Assembly: GCF_022458895.1 (NCBI RefSeq)
Contig: NZ_JAINFL010000008.1
Location: 206,864 to 270,863 of the forward strand
Origin: Roseihalotalea indica
Lineage (GTDB): Bacteria; Bacteroidota; Bacteroidia; Cytophagales; Cyclobacteriaceae
Reading direction: 5' to 3'
Length of the DNA: 64,000 nt
The position numbers and the translations under genes were made by a program. The notes below the pieces were generated by a model. It saw only the letters and a list, made by a program, of their open reading frames with translations, was not told the origin of the DNA and ran no database searches. Within the stretch, counting starts at the first letter, position 1; each line of letters begins with the position of its first letter. Shown in pieces: positions 1-8,003 of this stretch.

Positions 1-2
1 AA

Positions 3-1091
3 TTCAGCGTTTCTATCTGTCTGGTCATTTGTACCCTATTGGTTTATCAGCAGTTGCAGTACATGCAAAATATTAACCTGGGCTTCCAAAAAGAAAATGT
101 ACTGATTATCCAAAACAGCAGGCGACTGGGAAGTCGGCAGGCTACCTTCTTAAATTCGCTGCGAGACAAAGCTTACGTACGGTCGGTAGCAGCCTCTCAA
201 CAGAACCCGGTAAGGGTAGAAAACGCCAGTGATGCCCGGAAGAAAGGCGATGCTCAGGAGCAAAGTGTGATGCTCACCGAGCAGATGGTCACGCATGACT
301 ACCTGGAAACCCTGGGCATCGCCTTGAAAACCGGACGCAATTTCTCGCCTGACCGGGCCTCAGACAGCTCCGCCGTCATTCTGAACCAGGCTGCCGTAGA
401 TGCGCTGGGCCTAGACGAACCCATTGGTGCCCTGATTGACTATGTAGGCGAGGGGTATAATCAGGTAATTGGTGTGACTGAAGACTTCCACTATGATTCT
501 CCTCATAAGCCAATCGCACCTTTTGCCTTTGTTCTCAGTGCTGAAAACCAATCTTTGGCTACCATAGAAGTTCGAATAGCATCGGAAGAGGTTGCTGCCA
601 CGGTAGCCGATATCAAGGAGCTATGGAGGCAGCAAGCCCAGGATGTTCCGTTTGTGTACTCCTTCCTGGACGAAGATTATGATGCGCTCTTCCGCAGCGA
701 GCAACGGTTGGGTAAGCTGTTTACCGGCTTCACCATTCTGGCGCTGATCGTAGCAGGCTTAGGATTATTTGGACTGGCGGCTTACATGGCTGAGCGTCGA
801 GCCAAAGAAATCGGGATTCGGAAGATATTGGGTTCCAGCGTTACACAGGTAATTATGCTACTGAGTAAAGACTTCGTGCGCCTGCTGATCATCGCTTTCC
901 TGATCGCCCTGCCTCTGGGTTACTTGGCTATGCGGCAGTGGCTGGACAACTTTGCTTACCGAACCGATATCCCGGTCATCCTCATTATACTAGCCGGACT
1001 CAGCGTGATTATCCTGGCTTGGCTCACGGTCAGTTACCAGTCTATCAAAGCAGCCCTGGCGAACCCGGTAGACTCTCTGAGAAATGAATAA
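3..1091 (+). CDS. FtsX-type ABC transporter permease, C-terminal part (5' end outside window)
   Basis: The reading frame is open to the left edge of the window, so only the C-terminal half of the protein is present. The visible part begins in a transmembrane segment followed by a YQQLQYMQ-like stretch, then a periplasmic MacB-type core domain, and ends with three membrane helices around an AERRAKEIGIRKILG motif typical of FtsX/MacB permeases. It aligns end to end with the second half of the next gene, down to the shared ending ANPVDSLRNE, so the two are tandem paralogues of the roughly 800-residue Bacteroidota permease family. These proteins usually work with a separate ATPase in lipoprotein, peptide or drug export. 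The substrate cannot be told from the sequence, and no ATPase gene is in view. Confidence 0.9.
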   Translation, partial: FSVSICLVICTLLVYQQLQYMQNINLGFQKENVLIIQNSRRLGSRQATFLNSLRDKAYVRSVAASQQNPVRVENASDARKKGDAQEQSVMLTEQMVTHDYLETLGIALKTGRNFSPDRASDSSAVILNQAAVDALGLDEPIGALIDYVGEGYNQVIGVTEDFHYDSPHKPIAPFAFVLSAENQSLATIEVRIASEEVAATVADIKELWRQQAQDVPFVYSFLDEDYDALFRSEQRLGKLFTGFTILALIVAGLGLFGLAAYMAERRAKEIGIRKILGSSVTQVIMLLSKDFVRLLIIAFLIALPLGYLAMRQWLDNFAYRTDIPVILIILAGLSVIILAWLTVSYQSIKAALANPVDSLRNE

Positions 1092-1180
1092 TTACATATC
1101 GATGAATGAATAGTGAGTAATGATTAATGAAATGCTTTCATTGTTCATCAACACTCATTCATCACTAATCATTAAAGCTT
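1092..1180. repeat. Low-complexity intergenic spacer with imperfect inverted repeats
   Basis: The 89 bases between the two permease genes consist almost entirely of variants of ATGAATGA, AGTGAGTAATGATT and their reverse complements, such as ACTCATTCATCACTAATCATT. The two halves can pair with each other. Similar phrase-like spacers recur elsewhere in this window, for example around 21.7, 41.2 and 43.7 kb. There is no open reading frame. Confidence 0.5.
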
Positions 1181-3574
1181 ATGCTAAAGAACTACCTGAA
1201 AGTGGCCTTGCGGAACCTGTGGAAGCGTAAAGCTCAGACGCTTATCAACGTGTTGGGGTTGTCATTGGGTTTGGCCAGTGCTATTGTGATCTTTCTGATC
1301 GTGCGCTATGAGCTAAGCTTTGACCGCTTTCATACCAAAGTGGACCGAGTGTACCGTATTGTGACCGACTTTAAGTCACCCGATGGTGAGGGAGGTAATT
1401 CCGGGGTGCCCCGTCCCCTTCCGGAAGCACTGCGGCAGGACTTCCCGGATGTGTTTGCCCAGATCGTGCCGGTAGAGGAGTACCAAAACCATCGGCGAGT
1501 AAAGGTAGGTGATAAGACGCTCTTTCTGGATGAAATGATTGCCTATACCGAAACCGGTTATCTCCAGCTCTTCGACTTTCCTCTACTGGAGGGTAACGCT
1601 GAAAAGGCCCTTTCTTTACCAAATGAAGTACTCATCACCCAGGCTGTAGCTCAAACGTTATTTGGTCGTTCGTCCGATGTGGTGGGGGAAGTGATTAACC
1701 TCAATGATATGTATGAGTTGAAAGTAGCCGGAGTGCTGGCCGACCTTCCGGCTCAAACCGACCTTGCTTTTGAGATGCTCATCTCTTTCTCCACCATCGT
1801 GCGTAATCGCCTCGAGGACGAAGAGTGGGATAACTATAATTCGGCCTTTCAGGTATATGCCCTGCTTAATGAAAAAACTTCTCCCGGCGATCTTCAGGCT
1901 CAGTTAACCAACTACCTGAGTAGCTATACTGCTGACTCGGATGGTTGGGATGCGTTTCTTCGTTTACAACCCCTGACCTCTATCCATCATGAAGGTAAGT
2001 ATGGGGGCGTACCTCATCGCAAGGCCCCTCATGCCATACTGAACGGTTTACTGGGGCTTGGTGCCATACTGGTACTACTGGCCTGTATCAATTTTATCAA
2101 TCTGGCAACGGCCGTAAGCACCCGTCGCTCCAAGGAGATTGGTGTACGCAAGGTAGTCGGAAGCTCCCGCCGGCAGATTGCAGGTTATTTTCTGGGCGAG
2201 GCCTTTCTGGTTACGGTACTGGCCACCGCTCTGGCATTAGGACTGGCGGAAGTAAGCCTAATCCAGTTGCAACACTTATACGATTATCTGCAAAATGTAC
2301 ATCTGGTGATAGACCTTTCCCTGATGCTCTTCTTACTCATTCTGGTCCTGGTGGTTACCCTGCTGGCAGGAGGCTATCCGGCCCTGCTGTTGTCCCGCTT
2401 CCGCCCGGTGCAGATGTTCAAGACGTATCTGCATGCGCCCCAAAGGAACCGGCTCACCGTGCGTCGTATACTGGTAGTCTTTCAGTTTTTTGCTGCCCAG
2501 TTGTTTATTGTTTCCGTACTGGTGGTAGGGCAACAGTTACAGTACCTGCTGGAAGCGCCCTTAGGTTTTAATCGACAGGCGATACTGACCCTCAACTTTC
2601 CGGATGACGACCCGCAAAAGCAACAGCGGTTTAAACAGACATTACAAAACCATACGGGCGTGGAAGCCCTTTCCCTGTCCGGGCACACGGCTATTTCACA
2701 AAGCAGGATGGCTACCCTAATTGGGTACGATGGAAAGAGCAAAGAAGGTAGTGAAGACTTCGCCTATTATCAGTTTGCCGATGCCGACTACTTTACCACG
2801 CACCAGATGACCTTTTTGGCAGGAGGTACTTATCCTCCCTCCGATTCGGGCAGCGGCTTTGTGGCTAATGAAGCTTTCGTGCGAGAGGTTGGCGCTACCT
2901 CCCCCGAGGAGGTTATAGGAAAATATGTTGCCATGAATGATCTGGCGCTTCCCATTGTAGGTGTGGTGGCTGACTACCATACCTACACTTTTGATAGCCA
3001 GATTCCTCCCCTGCTCATTACTAACTATAGTCCTGGCTACCATTACCTTAACCTGAAAGTCAATATGGTTCAGGCAGATGCGGTGGTAAAGCAACTTCAG
3101 CAAAGCTGGCAGGAAAGCTACCCGGAATTTGAATTTCACTACCGCTTTCTGGACGAAGCCCTGGAAGGCTTTTACGCCAACTACCAGCGGTTGCTTTCCC
3201 TCACTCAACTGTTCTCCGGCATTGCTATTGCCATTGGCTGCCTGGGCTTGTACGGGCTGGTACTCTTTATGGCTGAGCAGCGTACGAAAGAAATTGGCAT
3301 CCGTAAGGTGCTGGGGGCTTCGGTACAGCAGTTACTCATGCTATTCTCCGGCGAGTTTCTTAAGCTGGTGCTGATCGCGTTTTGCCTGGCGGCCCCTTTA
3401 GCCTATTTCATGATGCGGCAGTGGCTGCAAAGTTTTGAGTACCGCATCAGCATTGGCCTTACCATCTTTGTTGGCTGCCTGCTGATCACCTTGCTGCTGG
3501 TGATGGTCACCGTAGGCTATCGGGCCACCCGAGCCGCTTTGGCTAACCCAGTGGATAGTCTGCGGAATGAGTAA
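1181..3574 (+). CDS. FtsX/MacB-like ABC transporter permease
   Basis: A full-length 797-residue permease of the kind abundant in Cytophagales. The N-terminus MLKNYLKVALRNLWKRK, followed by a hydrophobic helix at about residues 21-42, is the usual start. A MacB-type periplasmic domain follows, then an FtsX block of three helices near residues 285-400 with STRRSKEIGVRKVVG. A second copy of the same layout follows, with a helix near 430-450, a periplasmic core, and a C-terminal FtsX block with AEQRTKEIGIRKVLG. Eight membrane helices are expected. By family it is the membrane part of an ABC exporter acting across the inner membrane. It is a tandem paralogue of the upstream gene, 89 bases away, and the pair probably forms a transcription unit. 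The substrate is unknown. Confidence 0.92.
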   Translation: MLKNYLKVALRNLWKRKAQTLINVLGLSLGLASAIVIFLIVRYELSFDRFHTKVDRVYRIVTDFKSPDGEGGNSGVPRPLPEALRQDFPDVFAQIVPVEEYQNHRRVKVGDKTLFLDEMIAYTETGYLQLFDFPLLEGNAEKALSLPNEVLITQAVAQTLFGRSSDVVGEVINLNDMYELKVAGVLADLPAQTDLAFEMLISFSTIVRNRLEDEEWDNYNSAFQVYALLNEKTSPGDLQAQLTNYLSSYTADSDGWDAFLRLQPLTSIHHEGKYGGVPHRKAPHAILNGLLGLGAILVLLACINFINLATAVSTRRSKEIGVRKVVGSSRRQIAGYFLGEAFLVTVLATALALGLAEVSLIQLQHLYDYLQNVHLVIDLSLMLFLLILVLVVTLLAGGYPALLLSRFRPVQMFKTYLHAPQRNRLTVRRILVVFQFFAAQLFIVSVLVVGQQLQYLLEAPLGFNRQAILTLNFPDDDPQKQQRFKQTLQNHTGVEALSLSGHTAISQSRMATLIGYDGKSKEGSEDFAYYQFADADYFTTHQMTFLAGGTYPPSDSGSGFVANEAFVREVGATSPEEVIGKYVAMNDLALPIVGVVADYHTYTFDSQIPPLLITNYSPGYHYLNLKVNMVQADAVVKQLQQSWQESYPEFEFHYRFLDEALEGFYANYQRLLSLTQLFSGIAIAIGCLGLYGLVLFMAEQRTKEIGIRKVLGASVQQLLMLFSGEFLKLVLIAFCLAAPLAYFMMRQWLQSFEYRISIGLTIFVGCLLITLLLVMVTVGYRATRAALANPVDSLRNE

Positions 3575-3610
3575 TGGTTAACATCGATCATTAGTAGAGA
3601 TATGACAACC

Positions 3611-4657
3611 TTATCCGGCCTTAACAACCTTTTCAATTGTATGCCACGAGCTACCCGTCAGGTGAAGAAAGTAGATGCCTGGTGGAGAATCCTGCAATTT
3701 GTCAATGATAAGCTCACCGATGCTGCCGTCTACCGGATAAACGTTCGAGAAAATCATCTCATTCTTGGTATTATATAGCGCAACCTGAACCTGCCCGGGA
3801 GATGATGATTGTAATAAGACATTGAGTTGGTCTTGGAAGGGGTTTGGCCAAACCTTGACTTTCTGCACATCCAAGGTTTTATTAGCTACTGCTACAACCT
3901 TGGAGTATTCGTATTGCCCGTCAAAATCAACCTGCCTTAAACGGTAATAAACTACACCACTGTTTATAGCAGTAATTTTATCGTCTCTAAACGAGTACTC
4001 AATCTGAGTGGTTGAATTTCCTGCGCCCATGACCTCTCCTATTTTATGGAAATTCATGTTATCATCCGCCCGCTCAACCTCAAAATAATGGTTGTTTGTT
4101 TCAGAAGCGGTGGCCCAGGCTAGCAAAGCAGCTTTATCAGCATAGCGAGCCGAAAAATAAAGCATTTCTACCGGCAGAGGATTGACTAACCCTGCTGGAA
4201 AGCTAGTTTCTTCGGTAAATGTCATAGGATTAGGTTCGCTATTACCAGTCCAATACTTGGCCCCATTGGCTGAAATAAAGAGAGCATCCCTCCCTAATAA
4301 TGTATTATCGATAATGGTTGCACCAGCTTCCATCACTGCACCTGAAATCGGCCCTGTAAATGATAGGCTGCCATAGTCAAAGCACAAGAAACCACAACTC
4401 CGATAATGCATTACCAATTCACCAGCAACGATCATTACGGCATCGTCTAATGCATAATCATCTCTGACCCATACTTCACTTCCCGATGGAATAAGAATAA
4501 CATCCCCATCGCCTGGCACTCCGACAGGAGACCAAGTAGTTGGATCTCCCCATTCCCCCGCTCCCGGATTAGCCGTCTTGTCCTGCGCCTGACATAGTGC
4601 TGGTACACCCATGATAAAAAGAATGCTTATCAACAATCTTTGCCTTGATATGTCCAT
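3611..4657 (-). CDS. Secreted protein with type IX secretion C-terminal sorting domain
   Basis: 348 residues. A signal peptide (about residues 1-24, ending in CQAQ) is followed by a beta-rich region starting with GEWGDPTTWSPVGVPGDGD, the pattern of G8-like or right-handed beta-helix surface proteins. A middle region (about 160-255), containing ATASETNNHYFEVERADD, is the fibronectin-like module that often precedes sorting signals in Cytophagales. The last ~85 residues (VKVWPNPFQDQLNVLL to the end) match the type A sorting domain of T9SS cargo. It is therefore probably exported through the outer membrane and attached to the surface or released. It converges on the upstream permease gene. No catalytic motif was recognised. 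Confidence 0.82.
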   Translation of the reverse strand: MDISRQRLLISILFIMGVPALCQAQDKTANPGAGEWGDPTTWSPVGVPGDGDVILIPSGSEVWVRDDYALDDAVMIVAGELVMHYRSCGFLCFDYGSLSFTGPISGAVMEAGATIIDNTLLGRDALFISANGAKYWTGNSEPNPMTFTEETSFPAGLVNPLPVEMLYFSARYADKAALLAWATASETNNHYFEVERADDNMNFHKIGEVMGAGNSTTQIEYSFRDDKITAINSGVVYYRLRQVDFDGQYEYSKVVAVANKTLDVQKVKVWPNPFQDQLNVLLQSSSPGQVQVALYNTKNEMIFSNVYPVDGSIGELIIDKLQDSPPGIYFLHLTGSSWHTIEKVVKAG

Positions 4658-5024
4658 GTTGTTGTAATTTTAAAACTTTTGTCAGATAACATTTAAAGCT
4701 GAATATAAAAATGTCAACCTGACTAAAACATAAATCTACATGGTCATATTTATATTTTACATTATTTTAATGTAAAAATATTACATAAGTATATTAACTT
4801 ATTCATATTTAATATTTCTGCAGTGAAATGTAATGCTAAAAAATAGTTTAATATCTCTGGGAACTGATAAAAATGAAGACACTATTCTTTAACAAGATAT
4901 AGTGACAATCATAGGCCAGAAGGGTATTATTAAGAAGATACGCCACTATTTATTAGTCAGCAGGTTTGCTACTGCCCCCTTCTAATCAGACTTGAGAAGA
5001 CGAAAAAAATTAAGCTTAAGCAGA
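4658..5024. other. AT-rich intergenic region, no gene seen
   Basis: 367 bases between two minus-strand genes, made mostly of A/T runs with no open reading frame worth calling on either strand. It must hold the promoter of the downstream sorting-domain protein, but no convincing TAnnTTTG element was found close to that start. Confidence 0.5.
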
Positions 5025-6113
5025 TTAATCATCTGCTTTACTCATGGCATTAAAAAGTTGGTTAAAGCAATCAACCTGCCCTTGCTGGCCGTCATCTATT
5101 TCCTTATTACTATAGTATAGGTCTAGAAAATTACCTGCTCCGGTCCAGATAGTCTGCATCATACCTAGATAACGGTCGGCCAATTGGGGGTGGACCGAGT
5201 CTTTGAAATCGGCGAATTGCTTATATTGTTTTAGTGCGACATCGGGCTTGTTCCAGGGGCAGGTAATCACCTGAAGTCCTTTCATGGTTAGGTATGCCGC
5301 CGTAGGGTCGGGTCGCTCGTAGTGCCAATCGCAGATTACTACATCTTTAGGGATCATATCCACAGCCCGGTGCGTATTGTTCATGCTGGCCTCCCACATA
5401 CCCATACCGGTTGTTTTTCCGTCCAGCAGGCGATCACCCCAAATCCACAATACCTGACCACGTTCAGCCAGGTGATTACGGATAGTGCGCACCTCTCCGG
5501 CAAACAGTTCGGCTTTATCGCGGCCACCACAACGCGGGCATTTATCATCGCCAATATAAAACACTTCGTCCATACCAGCGTGGAATGCTTTGGCTTCAAA
5601 CACATCCGTAATCTCGTCTACCAAATCAAATACTACGTCGTGTACTTCAGGGTGTAGGGGACAATAGCTCTTACAATAGAGGCCATCTTCATTGGGCCAC
5701 TCATAGTTTTCGGGTATCTCTACATGCGGAGTTTCGTCAAATTCAGGATACACCTCTAGCAGGTTTCCTAAGTCGCTGGCCCAGGATTGGTGGCCTAACA
5801 AGTTGACCTGAGGGATTACTTCAATATCATGCTGCTGACACATCTTTACCAGTTTCTTTACATCTTCCTTTGATAAAGCCGCGGAGTCGCGCAACTCAGG
5901 ATGTGACTCGTATTGATAGTTGTAATCTACCCGCAGTACGAGGGTATTCACTCCGCGAGGTGCCAGTTCTTCATCAATAAACTTTATAAAATCATCAAGT
6001 CGGTCAACCCGGGGAGCTGCTATGCAAAAGCCACGAATGACTGATGTGGTGTCCTGAGCTATACTGGAAAAAGATATAAGAAAAGCGAAGAGAAAAGGTA
6101 AATAGTTGTGCAT
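5025..6113 (-). CDS. GH20-like beta-hexosaminidase family protein
   Basis: 362 residues with a signal peptide (cleavage likely after SSIAQ, residue 20). The rest resembles the TIM barrel of family 20 glycoside hydrolases. It has a start of the type RGFCIAAPRVDRLDDFIKFI, an internal PQVNLLGHQSWA strand, and the diagnostic Asp-Glu pair in FHAGMDEVF (D182, E183), where family 20 enzymes carry HxGxDE and use the Glu as general acid. CPRCGG follows shortly after. The protein is shorter than classical hexosaminidases and lacks an obvious N-terminal GH20b domain, so it is a catalytic-barrel-only form. It probably acts on N-acetylhexosaminides in the periplasm or outside the cell. Substrate and even activity are inferred. 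Confidence 0.75.
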   Translation of the reverse strand: MHNYLPFLFAFLISFSSIAQDTTSVIRGFCIAAPRVDRLDDFIKFIDEELAPRGVNTLVLRVDYNYQYESHPELRDSAALSKEDVKKLVKMCQQHDIEVIPQVNLLGHQSWASDLGNLLEVYPEFDETPHVEIPENYEWPNEDGLYCKSYCPLHPEVHDVVFDLVDEITDVFEAKAFHAGMDEVFYIGDDKCPRCGGRDKAELFAGEVRTIRNHLAERGQVLWIWGDRLLDGKTTGMGMWEASMNNTHRAVDMIPKDVVICDWHYERPDPTAAYLTMKGLQVITCPWNKPDVALKQYKQFADFKDSVHPQLADRYLGMMQTIWTGAGNFLDLYYSNKEIDDGQQGQVDCFNQLFNAMSKADD

Positions 6114-6234
6114 TGGGTAGGTATTCGTAATATTCAGGGTGAGAAGATGCGAGTTTTTTTGCGAATTTCAAAGCACAAAAAACCGGCTAACTCTTTACTA
6201 AAACTGGCGTTATGTAAATAAGGACTACCTCACT

Positions 6235-7950
6235 ATGCAATTTACACCTCAAAAAATGGTTGGCTGGTATCAGGTAAAGCAACTGATGTTTACCGGCCTG
6301 AAAGCCATTCTCTCTTCTATCTTCGGTAACTACTCTGACCGGCGGGAGATTCAGGCGGCTCTTAGTGGGCCGGATATGTTCGATTTCAGTCAGCAGGATG
6401 AACTCTGGTTCGATTATGTGGCTGATATCGGGGATGGTTTTAACTCAACCTTTTCTATTGCTTCCTTACTGGCTCAGGCACACCTTAGGTTGGATGATAA
6501 TCTTACTCACCGAGGCAGTATTTTGCTGATGGGCGGCGACCAGGTCTACCCTACTCCGGAAATGCATGAATATGAGAACCGCATGAAAGGCCCTTATCAG
6601 GCGGCTTTTCCGGCCTGTTCCGATCAAACGTCCCCGGCTTTATTTGCCATCCCTGGTAACCACGATTGGTACGATGGGCTTACCAACTTTTTGAAAATAT
6701 TCTGTCAGGAGCGGCATATTGGTCAATGGCAAACGCATCAGAAGCGAAGTTACTGGGCTGTTAAACTTCCTCATCGTCACTGGATATGGGGGATTGATAT
6801 TCAGTTAAATTCAGATATTGACCAACCTCAGAAGAACTATTTTGCCGATATCATCCAGCAACATATGCAACCCGGCGACCGGGTTATTTTATGTACGGCC
6901 GAACCCAGTTGGGTATTTAAAGACCGTTACCGGCAGAATGACTCTTACGAGCGATTACGTTTCTTTGAAAAACGTTTTATTCTGGATAATCAGTTTGAGT
7001 TGGTAGCCACCCTCTCGGGTGATTTACACCATTATTCCCGCTATGCCAAGATGGTAAATGGTAAGGAGACACTGCAACGTATTACAGCGGGAGGAGGCGG
7101 GGCATTCCTGCATCCAACCCACAACCTCAACAAGCAACTGCGAAAAGTCAAAGATGAAAACCTAGACCTTAAAGCGGTGTTTCCGAAGAAAGAGACTTCT
7201 CGCCGTCTGGGGCTACAGAACTTTCTGTTTCCTTTCCTTAACCCGAGTTTTTCGTTCTTTCTGGGGGCTTTTTATCTGCTGCTCACCTGGGTACTTGAAA
7301 CGGATGCCAGCCGTGGTTTGACCTCGCTGCTGGAGCGACTTGGCTCTACAGATCATTTGCTGTCTGCATTTGATGCTTTCTTTCACGTGCTCATTCGTAG
7401 TCCGCTTGCTTTTATGTTAGGATTGGGGCTGTTGGCCGGATTCACCTGGTTTGCCGATGCAAATGCCGGGAAATCACGGTATACCTGGATTGTAGGCACC
7501 CTACACGGCGGATCTCATCTATTAGTATGCAGTTTGCTCATCTGGGGGTTTGCTACTGTTAATTTGCGCTATCTCAATCTGGAAGTTATCAGTCCACCTC
7601 AGGTGGTTCTTTTTGCCCTTGAGATGGGGTTGCTAGGTAGTGTTGCCGGCGGAGTATTGGTAGGCTTATATCTGCTGCTAAGTAATCTGGTGCTGGGAAT
7701 TCATGATAATGAGGCATTTTCAGCTCTTCAGGAAGAAGATTATAAAAACTTTTTACGGTTTCACCTTACTCCTACCCAACTTACTATCTATCCGGTAGGA
7801 ATTAGAGAGATACAGAAACACTGGGAGCCTCTGGGCACTCAACCACAAACTTTTAAGGGCACATTGCCCGAGGCACACCTCATTGAAGCCCCTATTCGCC
7901 TTCCAATTCCTATTCGCGTTAAGGATTCTACAGCAGTAGCTAGCTCATAA
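6235..7950 (+). CDS. Metallophosphoesterase fused to a C-terminal membrane domain
   Basis: 571 residues. The N-terminal ~300 residues carry the calcineurin-like metal-binding motifs: GGDQVYP (D102), GNHDW (N142, H143, D144) and SGDLHHYSRY (D263, H265, H266). The first aspartate motif appears to be VADIGDGF near residue 64. The second half contains about five membrane helices between residues 325 and 500 and ends in a short soluble tail. Purple-acid or calcineurin-type phosphoesterases hydrolyse phosphomono- or diesters with two metal ions; the substrate here is unknown. The catalytic part has no signal peptide and comes first, so it probably faces the cytoplasm. It stands alone, divergent from the GH20-like gene and convergent with ppiD. 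Confidence 0.82.
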   Translation: MQFTPQKMVGWYQVKQLMFTGLKAILSSIFGNYSDRREIQAALSGPDMFDFSQQDELWFDYVADIGDGFNSTFSIASLLAQAHLRLDDNLTHRGSILLMGGDQVYPTPEMHEYENRMKGPYQAAFPACSDQTSPALFAIPGNHDWYDGLTNFLKIFCQERHIGQWQTHQKRSYWAVKLPHRHWIWGIDIQLNSDIDQPQKNYFADIIQQHMQPGDRVILCTAEPSWVFKDRYRQNDSYERLRFFEKRFILDNQFELVATLSGDLHHYSRYAKMVNGKETLQRITAGGGGAFLHPTHNLNKQLRKVKDENLDLKAVFPKKETSRRLGLQNFLFPFLNPSFSFFLGAFYLLLTWVLETDASRGLTSLLERLGSTDHLLSAFDAFFHVLIRSPLAFMLGLGLLAGFTWFADANAGKSRYTWIVGTLHGGSHLLVCSLLIWGFATVNLRYLNLEVISPPQVVLFALEMGLLGSVAGGVLVGLYLLLSNLVLGIHDNEAFSALQEEDYKNFLRFHLTPTQLTIYPVGIREIQKHWEPLGTQPQTFKGTLPEAHLIEAPIRLPIPIRVKDSTAVASS

Positions 7951-7980
7951 AAAAAGCGAAAGACTTTCGCCCTTCGCTTC
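7949..7980 (-). terminator. Rho-independent terminator of ppiD
   Basis: Read on the minus strand, AAGCGAA pairs with TTCGCTT across a short loop and is followed by a run of seven T. It lies just past the ppiD stop and overlaps the stop codon of the convergent phosphoesterase gene, which it may also serve. Confidence 0.65.
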
Positions 7981-8003
7981 AGTATGCTTAGTGTTATTGT
8001 TCT

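Noticed and set aside
2717..3208. 163-codon frame on the minus strand
   Set aside because: Antisense to the FtsX-type permease and without recognisable features.
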